Below the pieces are notes generated by a model that had not been told where the DNA came from, searched no databases, and saw only the letters and a list, made by a program, of their open reading frames with translations. Of a DNA stretch of 64,000 nt, positions 1-9,446 are shown one piece after another. How positions within the stretch are numbered: position 1 is the first letter of the stretch; the number at the start of each line of letters is the position of its first letter. The translations under genes and the position numbers were made by a program. This stretch comes from Kordia sp965224175 (GTDB taxonomy: Bacteria; Bacteroidota; Bacteroidia; Flavobacteriales; Flavobacteriaceae): contig NZ_OZ245041.1 of NCBI RefSeq assembly GCF_965224175.1, positions 806,001-870,000 of the forward strand, written 5' to 3'.

Positions 1-23
1 GGCTATAACTTAAACTGTGTAAA

Positions 24-737
24 TTAAGTTTCATCTTCATTCAACTTGTTGAAAATTTGATCTTTCAATTTTTGAAATTGTGTTTTTTCTTCTTCTATTA
101 ATTTTTCAATTTCATCGAAAATATAGTTAAGTCTCTCTTCTCTACTTACATTTTTTTTAGGATAATCATTCATATCAACTACGCCAGATGAAAAATCAAT
201 TTTTGCCATTGAATTTAGATGCCTTATTAATTCTTTTTCTTCATCGGATAAAAATTCTTCGTGATTTTCAAGCCATTCATTATCTTTTAACAATAATTCT
301 TTATGTAAATTGGCTTCCATAGAATGATAAAAAATCTTTTCTGAATTGTTCTTAACCTTTTCAACAAAATTTGACCAAGGACTATCTCCTGAAATTGATC
401 TATATTTGATCCATCTAGGGATTATAGATACAGTATTATTTTCCTCTTTTTTAATTAATCTCAATATTTTAAGAAATTCTTTTGCTCCTTCCAAGGGTTT
501 CTGAATAGGTAACCTATCTTTTTTCTCCCAAATCTTTAAAATCAAATTACAACATTCTTCTTGCAATTTAACTTTAGCTTCTTCTGATTCACAACTTTCT
601 ATCTTTACAATTAATTCTGATAAATAGTGAGCCATCCATCTTGATAAGGTATCAGTTGTATAATCAAGATGAAGTTCTGAAATTAGTTTTTCACCTAATT
701 TTATAATCTCTTCCGCGGAGTGTTCTGACTGTGCCAT
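24..737 (-). CDS. Hypothetical protein, third gene of a candidate defence operon
   Basis: A 237-residue soluble protein of no family I can name. It is highly charged, has no signal peptide or membrane segment, and ends in a predicted coiled coil (about residues 203-235, rich in E, K and L). It starts at an ATG lying 47 nt inside the 3' end of the STAND ATPase gene, in another frame, so the two are almost certainly co-transcribed and translationally coupled. By position it is an accessory subunit, regulator or adaptor of the nuclease-STAND protein; that role is inference. The gene stops 23 nt from the window edge, so a further operon member could lie outside. Confidence 0.8.
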   Translation of the reverse strand: MAQSEHSAEEIIKLGEKLISELHLDYTTDTLSRWMAHYLSELIVKIESCESEEAKVKLQEECCNLILKIWEKKDRLPIQKPLEGAKEFLKILRLIKKEENNTVSIIPRWIKYRSISGDSPWSNFVEKVKNNSEKIFYHSMEANLHKELLLKDNEWLENHEEFLSDEEKELIRHLNSMAKIDFSSGVVDMNDYPKKNVSREERLNYIFDEIEKLIEEEKTQFQKLKDQIFNKLNEDET

Positions 738-3700
738 CTTGTTTTATAAGATAAATTTTAATATTATTTGGTATTTCTAACTCTTTACGATCCATTCGAT
801 AAACTCTTTTTTCTAATTGCCTCTCTATTCTACATTCTATAATCATACATTTGTTGATTCTTTTTAAAAATTCTAAAATAAAAGAGATATTTACTCTTAG
901 TTCAACTCCATCACTTTGTACATCATCTCTATACTTATATTCGGTTGTCTCATTCCAGTGTTTGTATTCAGAAATTAACTCACTATTAAAAAATGCTTTT
1001 TTAAAAAAATTGTCATAATCAATATCAAATAAATCTAAGACACATTTCCCAAAAACGATATAATCTTTTCCAACATCTCGATAAAAAGGATCATCTAAAT
1101 CTAAGCCTTCGTGTTCATATGTAGGATTATTTAACCAACCCAAATATTCAAATCCAAAATCTTTTATTTCAAATCTATGCTCATCACTTTCAAATGGAAT
1201 TGCATAATCATAATGATCCTTAGCTGTTTGAAATGCTCTTAATAGTGCTTCTGAGCCCTTATCTGAAACTAAAGCCGATCTTATTGAAACAGATTCATAG
1301 TTTTCTCCAAAATATCTACTTCCCCCTCTAAAAACTATTAGATAATTTTTATTGAAATAATGTCCAAAACCTACTTCTAAATCATATTTTTCCTCTTCTA
1401 TATTGTCTCTCCATTTTTCATCAAACTTATCAAATTCATTAACCCAATATTTTTTCTCTAATGGCAAAGCATCCCTAGAGTCAGATAACCAGTAATCTTC
1501 CCACGTATTTGATTTTGATGCCAACCAATAATCCCAAGTTCCCCAGTCTCCATCATATTCTGGCTTTACTAACGGATATTTTTGAAGAAGATCATTTGCT
1601 GCGCAAAACATAGCATGGTACTCAAAGTATGTTTTTAAAGTTTCAACGGTGGGGATATTGCCTTTTCTGTTGCTTGTGAGTTCATAATAATTTCTTTCAT
1701 TTCTTAGATTATCTCTTACATAATCTTCTTTGTTAGGGTTTCCTTTATAACCCCATTTTCGATATATATATTTATCTGCGATATCAGCAACGCTGTTTTC
1801 TGAAAGAAAAAAGGTTCTGCTTAATCCTTTGTATAAATAAGGTAATGTATCTAAGGCATCAAAATTAAATTTCCAATTAGTGTTAAATGATATTTTTTTA
1901 TTTCTTTTTTCTAATTCATCTCTACTAATTTTTTCAAAAGGGCTTATTAAGATACTTTTAATTATTTTTGATTCTTTATTAGTATACACTTGATTGTCAT
2001 AAGCAATTAGATTTTGACAGGTCTTTTTGATAAAACTTCTTATTAATACATGAGGTAAATCTATATTTAATAATTCTTTGTAAAACTCACTTTTGAATGG
2101 AATTAAGGCTTTTGGATTTTCTTTAGATGTCCTCTCAAGCGCAATCCACAAATATAATTTTGCAGATATCCAATAAAACATATAGTCTTTATTCTGAAAA
2201 GGATGGCAATCTTTTTCATTTTGAGAATCAAGTAAATTTTTTATAATTTCTAACTCTCCCACATTAATTAACTTTCTAATCGAATGTATTGCCAGCCATC
2301 TACTTCTTTTGTCTGGATATCCTAATACAAATCTTAAAACTTCTGATATTAGTTTATTTAACGATTCTGGAGGAAGTAATTCTTTATTCCATTTACCATC
2401 AGCAATATTGTCATCAATTACAGAGTTCCAGTTTTTTAAAACCCAAGAAATTAAATCTTCATTCTCTTCTTTAGTGAGGCAGTTATTAATTAAATTGAAA
2501 ACTCTATAGATAGACTCATCTGTTAAAAGCTCTATCTTTTCTGGTAAAATATTCATTAATATTCTTACCATATTTTCATTTGCCATACAAAATAAATCTG
2601 CAAACTCCTTAATTTTCCAAACACTTAAATAATTATCATCATTAAATTGATTAAACCATGTAAGTAAAACATAACGAAAATTATTTTGCATCCATTTTTT
2701 TACTCCTGGATGAATCTTCCATTCTTTAATACGATCTTTAAGTGCGCTTTCAAAAGAATAGAAATTTAAGACTTCTGGAGAAACATTAACTAATGCTTCT
2801 AATTGGTTTACATAATCTTTAGGATAACATTTATTTTTTATTTCTGATAAGAAAGAATTTATTGGCTGTCTATGATAATGTTTTTTATTAGTCTCTACTA
2901 TTATAGTTTTAATCGAATTCTCAATATCTTCAGCAGATAAAATATCTATTGATTCAATATCTATATTATGAGGATAGCTTTCTTTAGAAAAAATACTTTT
3001 ATATTTAGTCTCTTTTCCCTTTTTTGCAACTTTTCTAAACTCAATGTACTTATCAAAATCAACTAATGTATCTTCTTCTAGAAATTTATTGTCTTTAACT
3101 TTTAAATAAAGTGCTTCTAGTAGTGAACTTTGTTGCCCTAATCTTAGATCTCTATACGTAGTTTTTACAAAGTAAGATTTATTATCAATATCTCCTTCGT
3201 CATTATAACTTTTAATAATATTATCATACAACTCTACTAATTCATAATAATAATAATAATAATAACCATTTAAAGTCAATAATGATCCTGCAACTCGATG
3301 ATTAATAGTTTTATTTTTTAAAGCTATATTCAGAAGCGGAGAAACATATCTATCTATATCTATAATATTCCTATGATGCCAACGACAAAGAATTGTAAAA
3401 GCTGAACTTGGATCTAAATTGAATATTCCTTTTAGACCATCTTTGTACGGAAAGTGTTTTTTGTCATAGTCCCCAAGCTTGATGTCCGCATATTCAACAA
3501 AACGAGCATATTGATAAGCTAATTCAGGATTATATTTTGGAATCCCTTGTTCGCTTAATTCATAAATACATTTAATTTTTTCAAACGCTTCATAATCTAT
3601 ATCTGATACAGCTTCTATTGCTTTGTCAAAATAGTGTTTACCTGTTTCTTTATCTATTTTAGATCCATACAAAGTACATTCGAGATATAGTTCTGTAGTT

Positions 3701-6700
3701 TCAGTTGCAGATAATAGACCTTCTTCAATGTACTTGTCGATTTCATCCAATAATTTTAAACATGTTGCGTGATATTTTATGAAGTGTGATATTTTATTTA
3801 AAATTTTTAATCTTAATGAAATTCTATTGGATTCATCATCTTTAAATGAATTCAAGATTAAATCTACATGTTGATTTTCTAGTCCTATCAATAGTAGAAA
3901 ATCAAGAATTCGGCTAGCCAAATAATTCAGATAATCTTGCGACCTGTAATTATAGTGCCTAAATTCCCAGTCCTTTTCAATATTTGTGCATATTAGACTA
4001 AACTTTTCTATACATTCCTTATGGTTTAACCTGCCTGTTATTTTATCAGCTTTGATTTGAAAGATCGTTAAGGCATGCCGAAAGAATCTGCTAAAATCTT
4101 TTTTATCATCTTCTACACTTCTTCTTTCATCATAATCTTTAATCTGCTCTATATCTTTAAACTTATCAGGGTATAAATTTTCTAATTGTACGGTTTGTCC
4201 ATTTAAAGAAGCTAGTAAAACATTTATCCTTAAATTTATATCGAGTTCTATTTCAGAATCTTTATCGGTAAAATATTTATTTGAAAAACTAGGCACTCTA
4301 TCCAATTTTTCATATTCGACTTTATTTAAAATTTCAATTATTTTATCCTTATCGACTTTATTTTCAAAACTTATAATTTCACAAAAATCAATAATTGATG
4401 AATAAAAAATTCTTTTAAATTTCACTTTCTTATTTAAAACTTTCAATAAGAATGAGACAAGTAATTCAGTTTCAAAACCGTCTATATTTATACCAAACTT
4501 AAATAGCTTATTAATAATGAAAACTTGGGTTGCAAAAGGGACTTTTAATTCTTTTAGCCAATTCTTTATATCCTCCTTTTTTGAAAATAATAAAATATTA
4601 TCAAGTAAATAGTTTCCAGATGAAATTCTAACTGATTTAGGTGACCATCTGCTAAGTGACTCAAAAGCCTTTATAGGGTCATTTGTCAATCTTAATATTG
4701 CTTCTGTTTCAAAAGCAATATCTAGGCTACTTATAGGATAATTTCCTAATTCGTCTTCATTAACTGAGTTATGTCTCCACGATAACCAATTATGTGCAAT
4801 TTTTAAATGTTTTCTTGCTGTCTCTACAGTAAAAGAGTTTCTAGAATACATACCTGCCAACTTGAGATGGAATGACCCTCCCCAAGATTTTTCTTCAGAA
4901 TTGCTAGTTAATTTATTTAGTGAAGTTTCATCTCCAAACATAATTACCAAGTCTGGATTATCAACCAATAGCTTGGTCAGTGCTTTATCAGTTTTGGATT
5001 CTGCTGCTGCAATGAATAAAAGCTTAAAAAATGTTAAGTTATCTGTTTGACTGTCTGCAACTCTCATTGCTAATTTCGCTCTATCTATATAAACCTCTTT
5101 ATTCCTAATCGGATCAGTTGGATATAATCTATATTTATTTTCAAGAACTACCTCTTTAAGATCTTCTTTTAATCCAGCTTGAAATAAGGTATCTGCTAAG
5201 TTAATAGAAGCATATTCATTGTTCACTGCTTGCTCTTTGAATAACTCTGCTATATTTTTTAAGTCTGAATTTGTTGGCTTGTATTTTTCTCTGATATAAT
5301 TTTCAAAATCTTCATCTCTAAAACTAAACTTGTTATCATCTAATATCAATCCATGCCATATGTCTGCTGATAAGTCTTGCAAGAATTCGTCTTTGACAAA
5401 TAAAATCTTTGACAAAAATTCAAGTGGTACTGGTCTAGGCAATGTAATAAGATTTGAAAAAAACTTTGTAATTAATTCATTACCATTATTTCCTATTCTC
5501 TTAGAGGCTTCGTTAATTTTCTCTTCAATTAAGTCCTCTACAATTTTACCGTTAGGCTTTAAATAATTGATTACTTTATCTATATCAATACCTTCTTTTT
5601 TCAGATCAATAGCATACGATTGTACACGAGGGATACCTTTAGTTAGAAGATGAAAATCTTCTATGTTCTTTGTTGTACTATTTGGAAAAAAATATTTTAA
5701 ATGCTTTTCCGTTTCATTAAGAGTAAATGGAGAAATTTCAATATCTATATACTTGGATGGTAATTTAAGACTCCCCTTTCGGTAAGTCCGTGTGGTAAAT
5801 ATTAATTTACAATCTTCTGAAAATTGTTCTTCTAATAAATCATGAACAAATGAATTTTCTTTTCTCCTTTCAGCAGCTGTAATATTATTATCAGCAGCAT
5901 CAATTATAATTACTAGATATGCTTTTTCATTTCTCCCTTTAAGAATTTTAATTGCATCATTAATTCTTCTTTTAAATTCTCTAAGGTATATATCTTCGGA
6001 TTCATTTCTATTAATTAAAAAGTCTATACCGATCTTTTTCGCTATCTCATTTGTAATTTGAAGTAAAGCATTTTTATGTAAATGCCTTCTATCAGATGGA
6101 TCTAAATATGAACCGTTTCCATAACAATCAAAAGTTATACATTCACAAAATTTAGGAATTGAATCTCTTAATTGTTGTGTTAATGTAGATTTTCCAACGC
6201 CAGCACCTCCATGAATACAAATTGGTAAACCATTACTTTCTTCTATTTGAATTAATATTTCTTGGAGTTGCTGTCGTTCTACTCTTTTTGATAGATTTTC
6301 AAAATGTTGGGAAACAGGAAATAAGTTTTCTAAACTACCATTAGTAAAACCTAGACTAGCAATTATGTCATACAAAGTAAGTTTTACATTGTTTTTTGAC
6401 TCAGGCATCATTTTTTTCCAAACTAGCCTTGATAAATTGTTAAATTGATCTCTTGAAGAAATACTTGTATTGCTAATAGATACGATCAAAGCCCTTTCTA
6501 ATTGATCTCTAGAGTTTGCTCCACAATCTTCAAAATCTAATAAGCTTATAAAGTCTGAGAATTCTGTCACTTTTAACTCTGATGCTTTTAATAACTTTTG
6601 AAAAGCACTTTTATAAGATTTTAAATTCTTAAGGATAGAATTAAAACTTCTTTTTTTATCTAATGGTAATAAAGCTTTTTGAACATTATGAATTGCTTGT

Positions 6701-7164
6701 AATTGAGAACTATTAATATCTCTATTACTTACTAGCTTAATTTTAACTTTTTCTAAAACTAACTTTCTACCAAACTCTTCGTTAAGAGTCTTATAAATAC
6801 TGGCAAATCTATGAATAATTGAACCTCTATAAGAACCACTTTTCTTTCCTTTATATAAGCTTGAAAAAGTCCAATTCTCACTAGCTCTTCTAGTACTATA
6901 CTTTAATTGAGAAATTACTAAGCTATCAGCATCTATAAAATTCTCACCTCCATAATATTCTACTAAATCAATACCTAATAACTTTTCTCCATAAGGATCT
7001 GTTTTTAAGGAAAGAGACCTCTCAAGGTCTTCTATTCTTATTGCCTTTAAACCTTTAGGATCAAAGTTTAGCAGTTCTAACGATTTCTTGATTGTCCATA
7101 AAATATGAAAATCATCACCTGCACTTGACAAATCAGCATCTGGAATAGTTTTTTTCTCTATCAT
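691..7164 (-). CDS. Large nuclease-STAND (NACHT-like) ATPase, AVAST-like
   Basis: A 2157-residue protein counted from the ATG at 7164. A TTG 12 nt further upstream (7176) is an alternative start that I think less likely. Residues 1-220 look like a Cap4/DUF4297-type PD-(D/E)xK nuclease: a DLSSAGDDFH opening, Asp66 in GIDLVEYYG, and the QLKYS motif with Lys88. A STAND ATPase follows, with Walker A GGAGVGKST near 319-327, Walker B LVIIIDAAD near 417-425, a TTRTYR sensor stretch and a winged-helix-like part to about 640. The remaining 1500 residues resemble a helical solenoid, the usual place for a sensor in AVAST proteins. Domain order nuclease-STAND-sensor is that of Avs antiphage proteins, where phage protein binding triggers tetramerisation and DNA cleavage. 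The start lies 14 nt after the HNH stop. Assignment to a known Avs type is not possible by eye. Confidence 0.85.
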   Translation of the reverse strand: MIEKKTIPDADLSSAGDDFHILWTIKKSLELLNFDPKGLKAIRIEDLERSLSLKTDPYGEKLLGIDLVEYYGGENFIDADSLVISQLKYSTRRASENWTFSSLYKGKKSGSYRGSIIHRFASIYKTLNEEFGRKLVLEKVKIKLVSNRDINSSQLQAIHNVQKALLPLDKKRSFNSILKNLKSYKSAFQKLLKASELKVTEFSDFISLLDFEDCGANSRDQLERALIVSISNTSISSRDQFNNLSRLVWKKMMPESKNNVKLTLYDIIASLGFTNGSLENLFPVSQHFENLSKRVERQQLQEILIQIEESNGLPICIHGGAGVGKSTLTQQLRDSIPKFCECITFDCYGNGSYLDPSDRRHLHKNALLQITNEIAKKIGIDFLINRNESEDIYLREFKRRINDAIKILKGRNEKAYLVIIIDAADNNITAAERRKENSFVHDLLEEQFSEDCKLIFTTRTYRKGSLKLPSKYIDIEISPFTLNETEKHLKYFFPNSTTKNIEDFHLLTKGIPRVQSYAIDLKKEGIDIDKVINYLKPNGKIVEDLIEEKINEASKRIGNNGNELITKFFSNLITLPRPVPLEFLSKILFVKDEFLQDLSADIWHGLILDDNKFSFRDEDFENYIREKYKPTNSDLKNIAELFKEQAVNNEYASINLADTLFQAGLKEDLKEVVLENKYRLYPTDPIRNKEVYIDRAKLAMRVADSQTDNLTFFKLLFIAAAESKTDKALTKLLVDNPDLVIMFGDETSLNKLTSNSEEKSWGGSFHLKLAGMYSRNSFTVETARKHLKIAHNWLSWRHNSVNEDELGNYPISSLDIAFETEAILRLTNDPIKAFESLSRWSPKSVRISSGNYLLDNILLFSKKEDIKNWLKELKVPFATQVFIINKLFKFGINIDGFETELLVSFLLKVLNKKVKFKRIFYSSIIDFCEIISFENKVDKDKIIEILNKVEYEKLDRVPSFSNKYFTDKDSEIELDINLRINVLLASLNGQTVQLENLYPDKFKDIEQIKDYDERRSVEDDKKDFSRFFRHALTIFQIKADKITGRLNHKECIEKFSLICTNIEKDWEFRHYNYRSQDYLNYLASRILDFLLLIGLENQHVDLILNSFKDDESNRISLRLKILNKISHFIKYHATCLKLLDEIDKYIEEGLLSATETTELYLECTLYGSKIDKETGKHYFDKAIEAVSDIDYEAFEKIKCIYELSEQGIPKYNPELAYQYARFVEYADIKLGDYDKKHFPYKDGLKGIFNLDPSSAFTILCRWHHRNIIDIDRYVSPLLNIALKNKTINHRVAGSLLTLNGYYYYYYYELVELYDNIIKSYNDEGDIDNKSYFVKTTYRDLRLGQQSSLLEALYLKVKDNKFLEEDTLVDFDKYIEFRKVAKKGKETKYKSIFSKESYPHNIDIESIDILSAEDIENSIKTIIVETNKKHYHRQPINSFLSEIKNKCYPKDYVNQLEALVNVSPEVLNFYSFESALKDRIKEWKIHPGVKKWMQNNFRYVLLTWFNQFNDDNYLSVWKIKEFADLFCMANENMVRILMNILPEKIELLTDESIYRVFNLINNCLTKEENEDLISWVLKNWNSVIDDNIADGKWNKELLPPESLNKLISEVLRFVLGYPDKRSRWLAIHSIRKLINVGELEIIKNLLDSQNEKDCHPFQNKDYMFYWISAKLYLWIALERTSKENPKALIPFKSEFYKELLNIDLPHVLIRSFIKKTCQNLIAYDNQVYTNKESKIIKSILISPFEKISRDELEKRNKKISFNTNWKFNFDALDTLPYLYKGLSRTFFLSENSVADIADKYIYRKWGYKGNPNKEDYVRDNLRNERNYYELTSNRKGNIPTVETLKTYFEYHAMFCAANDLLQKYPLVKPEYDGDWGTWDYWLASKSNTWEDYWLSDSRDALPLEKKYWVNEFDKFDEKWRDNIEEEKYDLEVGFGHYFNKNYLIVFRGGSRYFGENYESVSIRSALVSDKGSEALLRAFQTAKDHYDYAIPFESDEHRFEIKDFGFEYLGWLNNPTYEHEGLDLDDPFYRDVGKDYIVFGKCVLDLFDIDYDNFFKKAFFNSELISEYKHWNETTEYKYRDDVQSDGVELRVNISFILEFLKRINKCMIIECRIERQLEKRVYRMDRKELEIPNNIKIYLIKQDGTVRTLRGRDYKIR

Positions 7165-7178
7165 TATTTTTTGCAACT

Positions 7179-7946
7179 TTAAGCTAAGCCATAATAAGTT
7201 AATTTATCATAATCTTCTTTAGTATTTAGAAGAATTTTTGGTATTGATATATTAAAATCATTGTTAAAACAAAATTCAAAAAAAAGAACATATTTATTAA
7301 ATGGAGGTTTAAACCTATCCATTGAATCATGATATAATTCTACTTGGAATTTAAAAGCTCTACCTTGAGGGACTTCTATCTCTTCTTTTAATATAGTATT
7401 TGTTCTCTCTGCATCATCTGGTAACTTTATTTTATATTTTATTAAAGGTCTTAAAATATTTGGGAGTGGAATATCTGGTCCTGCTAATCCTATTGGGAGT
7501 CTTTTAACCCTAGTGATTATGTTTGTTAATAATACAGTTTTACTAGTTTGATTAATGAAACTAAAATTAAATATTGGAAAAAGTGACTTCATTTTTACAG
7601 CTTCAAAAGCATTTGAGACTCCTTCTATTGGCAGCCAACTACAATTTTCTGAGTCGACATTAACTGAAATGAAACGAATTTTATCTGTTCTATATTTTAG
7701 TTTATTTTTAACTTCTTTAACTTGATTGGTTATGATGTCTCCTTTTGTTATTTTAGAATGACAGGTTGGACATAGTAATAATAAATTTTCTATAGTATTG
7801 TTAGATGGATTTTCATCAATATGATGAATTTCAAAATGTCCTACATCTTCATTTTCACAAAAAGGACAGGTAGAAGAGATTTCTTTTTGTAACTCGGCTC
7901 TAACTTTATTTTTCTGTGGAATACTTTTTCTTATTTTATTTGACAT
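7179..7946 (-). CDS. HNH endonuclease-domain protein, first gene of the candidate defence operon
   Basis: 255 residues with an HNH domain at about 20-75: CPFC (Cys27, Cys30), then EIHHIDENPSNN (His41/His42), then LLLLCPTCHSKI (Cys59, Cys62, His63). The cysteines would hold a structural zinc and the histidines and asparagine the catalytic metal. Residues 80-255 form a separate beta-rich region that I do not recognise. It is the promoter-proximal gene, 14 nt before the STAND ATPase. Systems such as Septu pair an HNH protein with an ATPase, but Septu's ATPase is of a different class, so this combination is not simply Septu. Cutting of phage DNA is an inference from context. Confidence 0.85.
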   Translation of the reverse strand: MSNKIRKSIPQKNKVRAELQKEISSTCPFCENEDVGHFEIHHIDENPSNNTIENLLLLCPTCHSKITKGDIITNQVKEVKNKLKYRTDKIRFISVNVDSENCSWLPIEGVSNAFEAVKMKSLFPIFNFSFINQTSKTVLLTNIITRVKRLPIGLAGPDIPLPNILRPLIKYKIKLPDDAERTNTILKEEIEVPQGRAFKFQVELYHDSMDRFKPPFNKYVLFFEFCFNNDFNISIPKILLNTKEDYDKLTYYGLA

Positions 7947-8024
7947 GTAGTTGTATTACTATTCATTTCTCATATTTTTTGAAAAATATTTTGATTAATA
8001 ATATACAAATTATGTACTTAGTTT

Positions 8025-8042
8025 TTTACGGATTACCGTAAA
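8025..8042. promoter_or_regulatory. Palindrome TTTACGG-ATTA-CCGTAAA
   Basis: A perfect 7-bp inverted repeat with a 4-nt centre, about 80 nt upstream of the HNH/STAND operon start. The same core, TTACGG-N4-CCGTAA, recurs at 13796-13811 upstream of another accessory gene set. It looks like a protein-binding operator; no binding protein is known to me. Confidence 0.4.
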
Positions 8043-8043
8043 C

Positions 8044-8284
8044 TTAAACCTTTATAGATATTATTTTTTTGAGTTGAAAATAAAAAGCTCCAACAATAAC
8101 TGCTAAAGCTCTTGGATAAAAGAATAATTCTAGTTTTACGATAATTGGGGATTCTTTAGGTAAATTATACTTTAGACTACAAATAAAAATAAAATGATAT
8201 TACACAAAAAATGATTCCGAAAACTATCGCAGTACAGAAACCTACAATAAACCAACCGAAATATTTTATTCTTTGATTATCCAT
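8044..8284 (-). pseudogene. Possible small two-helix membrane protein split by a frameshift
   Basis: From the ATG at 8284 a 35-residue hydrophobic reading frame (MDNQRIKYFG...) runs to a TAG at 8177-8179. Another frame then stays open from about 8220 to a TAA at 8044-8046 and encodes a second hydrophobic stretch (ELFFYPRALAVIVGAFYF). Joined, they would make a two-transmembrane protein of about 75 residues, so one frameshift in a small gene is plausible. It could also be a genuine 35-residue peptide followed by chance. No homologue is recognised. Low confidence. Confidence 0.3.
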
Positions 8285-8394
8285 TTTATTAGTATTACAT
8301 GTTTAAATATTTTATAAATTTGCTAAATGGCAAGACGATAAGTTTTAACTTTTCCTTTATCGCCTTGCACTAAACAACAGGATTTACCTTAAAA

Positions 8395-8477
8395 AACACG
8401 TCTTGAATAATAGACACTTATAAATAGTGTCTGCCTAGTAATTAACTTAATTGAAAAAATGATATTCTTGACGTGTT
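8395..8477. repeat. Nested inverted repeat (AACACGTC...GACGTGTT with inner hairpin)
   Basis: Outer arms AACACGTC (8395-8402) and GACGTGTT (8470-8477) are perfect complements and extend imperfectly through a shared GAATA/TATTC. Inside is a second perfect 7-bp hairpin, AGACACT at 8412-8418 and AGTGTCT at 8426-8432, with a 7-nt loop. No T run follows, so it is not a typical terminator. It lies two nt beyond the stop codon of the 50-residue gene at 8479-8631. Confidence 0.4.
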
Positions 8478-8478
8478 A

Positions 8479-8631
8479 TTAATAATTATTTTTCAATTCA
8501 TCTTCAATTTCTTCATCAACTTTATTAGACCTTTTCTTTGTTTTTGGTTTGACTAAAAAATATATAATTCCAATTATCACAAATATTTCGAATATGAATA
8601 TCCCTAGTAAGTACTTCGTTTGAGTTTCCAT
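8479..8631 (-). CDS. Small single-pass membrane protein (50 aa)
   Basis: An ATG at 8631 opens a 50-residue frame ending at a TAA (8481-8479). The product has a strongly hydrophobic segment at about residues 8-28, a basic patch KPKTKKR at 29-35 and an acidic tail, the layout of an N-out single-pass protein. It lies 77 nt downstream of the GLPGLI-like gene on the same strand, so it may belong to the toxin-immunity transcript. Function unknown. Its short length is the main reason for caution. Confidence 0.5.
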   Translation of the reverse strand: METQTKYLLGIFIFEIFVIIGIIYFLVKPKTKKRSNKVDEEIEDELKNNY

Positions 8632-8708
8632 TATATCACTTTTTTGAGTTTATAATGGCTACTAATAGTATTGTAGTTATTAAGATAGTTAGGGGATTAT
8701 AATTCTTC

Positions 8709-9446
8709 TTAGAGGTCAACATTTTTTACTCTCCAAATTATGAATTCTGTCATGATTTCTTTCCTTGGTTTTTTTGTGATTTCTAATGGATAATATTTTC
8801 CGAGTATTTGCTTGTATCTACTTATTGGATTATAATTAAGATTAATCTCCTCAGTTACATATAATTCAAAATCATAGAAAGGAAAATTTGGATTATGCTT
8901 AGATTTCTGTCTCATCAAAACTTTAAAACATTTGTAACCTAATATCAATTTAGTTTCATTCCTGTATTCAATTAGTTCATAGTTTTTAGGAACAGAAGGT
9001 AATTTGATTTTTCTCCTATTTACTATTTTATATTTGTTGGTACTTTTGGTTCTTACTACAGCACTGATTTCAAGAGTTTCCCTGTTGATTTGATCGTATA
9101 TTTCTGTGTCTTTTTCTTTTATATATTCACACTCTGTTCTTGACTCATAAAAATTCTTATACACATCTAATTTGTAACTACATTTCATAGTGTCACCAAA
9201 TACTGCAAATTCAGATTTAGGTATAGAATTAATAAAATCATCTGTTTTTTCAGAATCAATATTGTTTTTTACAAACTCTCTTAATTTTCTTTTGTTTTTT
9301 ACAATCTCGGCTTCCGAAGGTTTTAAATGTTTATTACCAATAAACTTATAAGATTCAAAAACTAAAGAGCCAATTTTTGGTTGGTCTTGTGAATACAAAG
9401 AAAAAACTGTGATTAATAAAAATAATAGAATAAGCTTTTTATTCAT
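8709..9446 (-). CDS. GLPGLI-like secreted protein
   Basis: 245 residues with a Sec signal peptide (MNKKLILLFLLITVFSLYSQ, cleavage near residue 19). The C-terminal half resembles the Bacteroidetes GLPGLI family: TKLILGYKCFKV, then LYVTEEINLNYNP, then ILGKYYPLEI, which parallels the family's GY-C-K, exported-strand and final loop pattern. The exact GLPGLI signature is not kept. Expected location is periplasm or outer membrane; function of the family is unknown. Its ATG overlaps the stop of the immunity gene by one base, so the two are translationally coupled, which is an unusual partner for this family. Confidence 0.65.
   Translation of the reverse strand: MNKKLILLFLLITVFSLYSQDQPKIGSLVFESYKFIGNKHLKPSEAEIVKNKRKLREFVKNNIDSEKTDDFINSIPKSEFAVFGDTMKCSYKLDVYKNFYESRTECEYIKEKDTEIYDQINRETLEISAVVRTKSTNKYKIVNRRKIKLPSVPKNYELIEYRNETKLILGYKCFKVLMRQKSKHNPNFPFYDFELYVTEEINLNYNPISRYKQILGKYYPLEITKKPRKEIMTEFIIWRVKNVDL

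Noticed and set aside
7165..7176. TTG start for the STAND gene giving four extra residues
   Set aside because: An ATG lies 12 nt downstream with conserved-looking protein beginning after it; the TTG is not needed.
7179..7946. Septu system (PtuB HNH with PtuA ATPase)
   Set aside because: The partner has a STAND-type ATPase and an N-terminal nuclease, not the SMC/ABC-like ATPase of PtuA.
8395..8477. Integron attC site
   Set aside because: The nested arms recall attC, but the required core-site sequences and an integrase or cassette array are absent.
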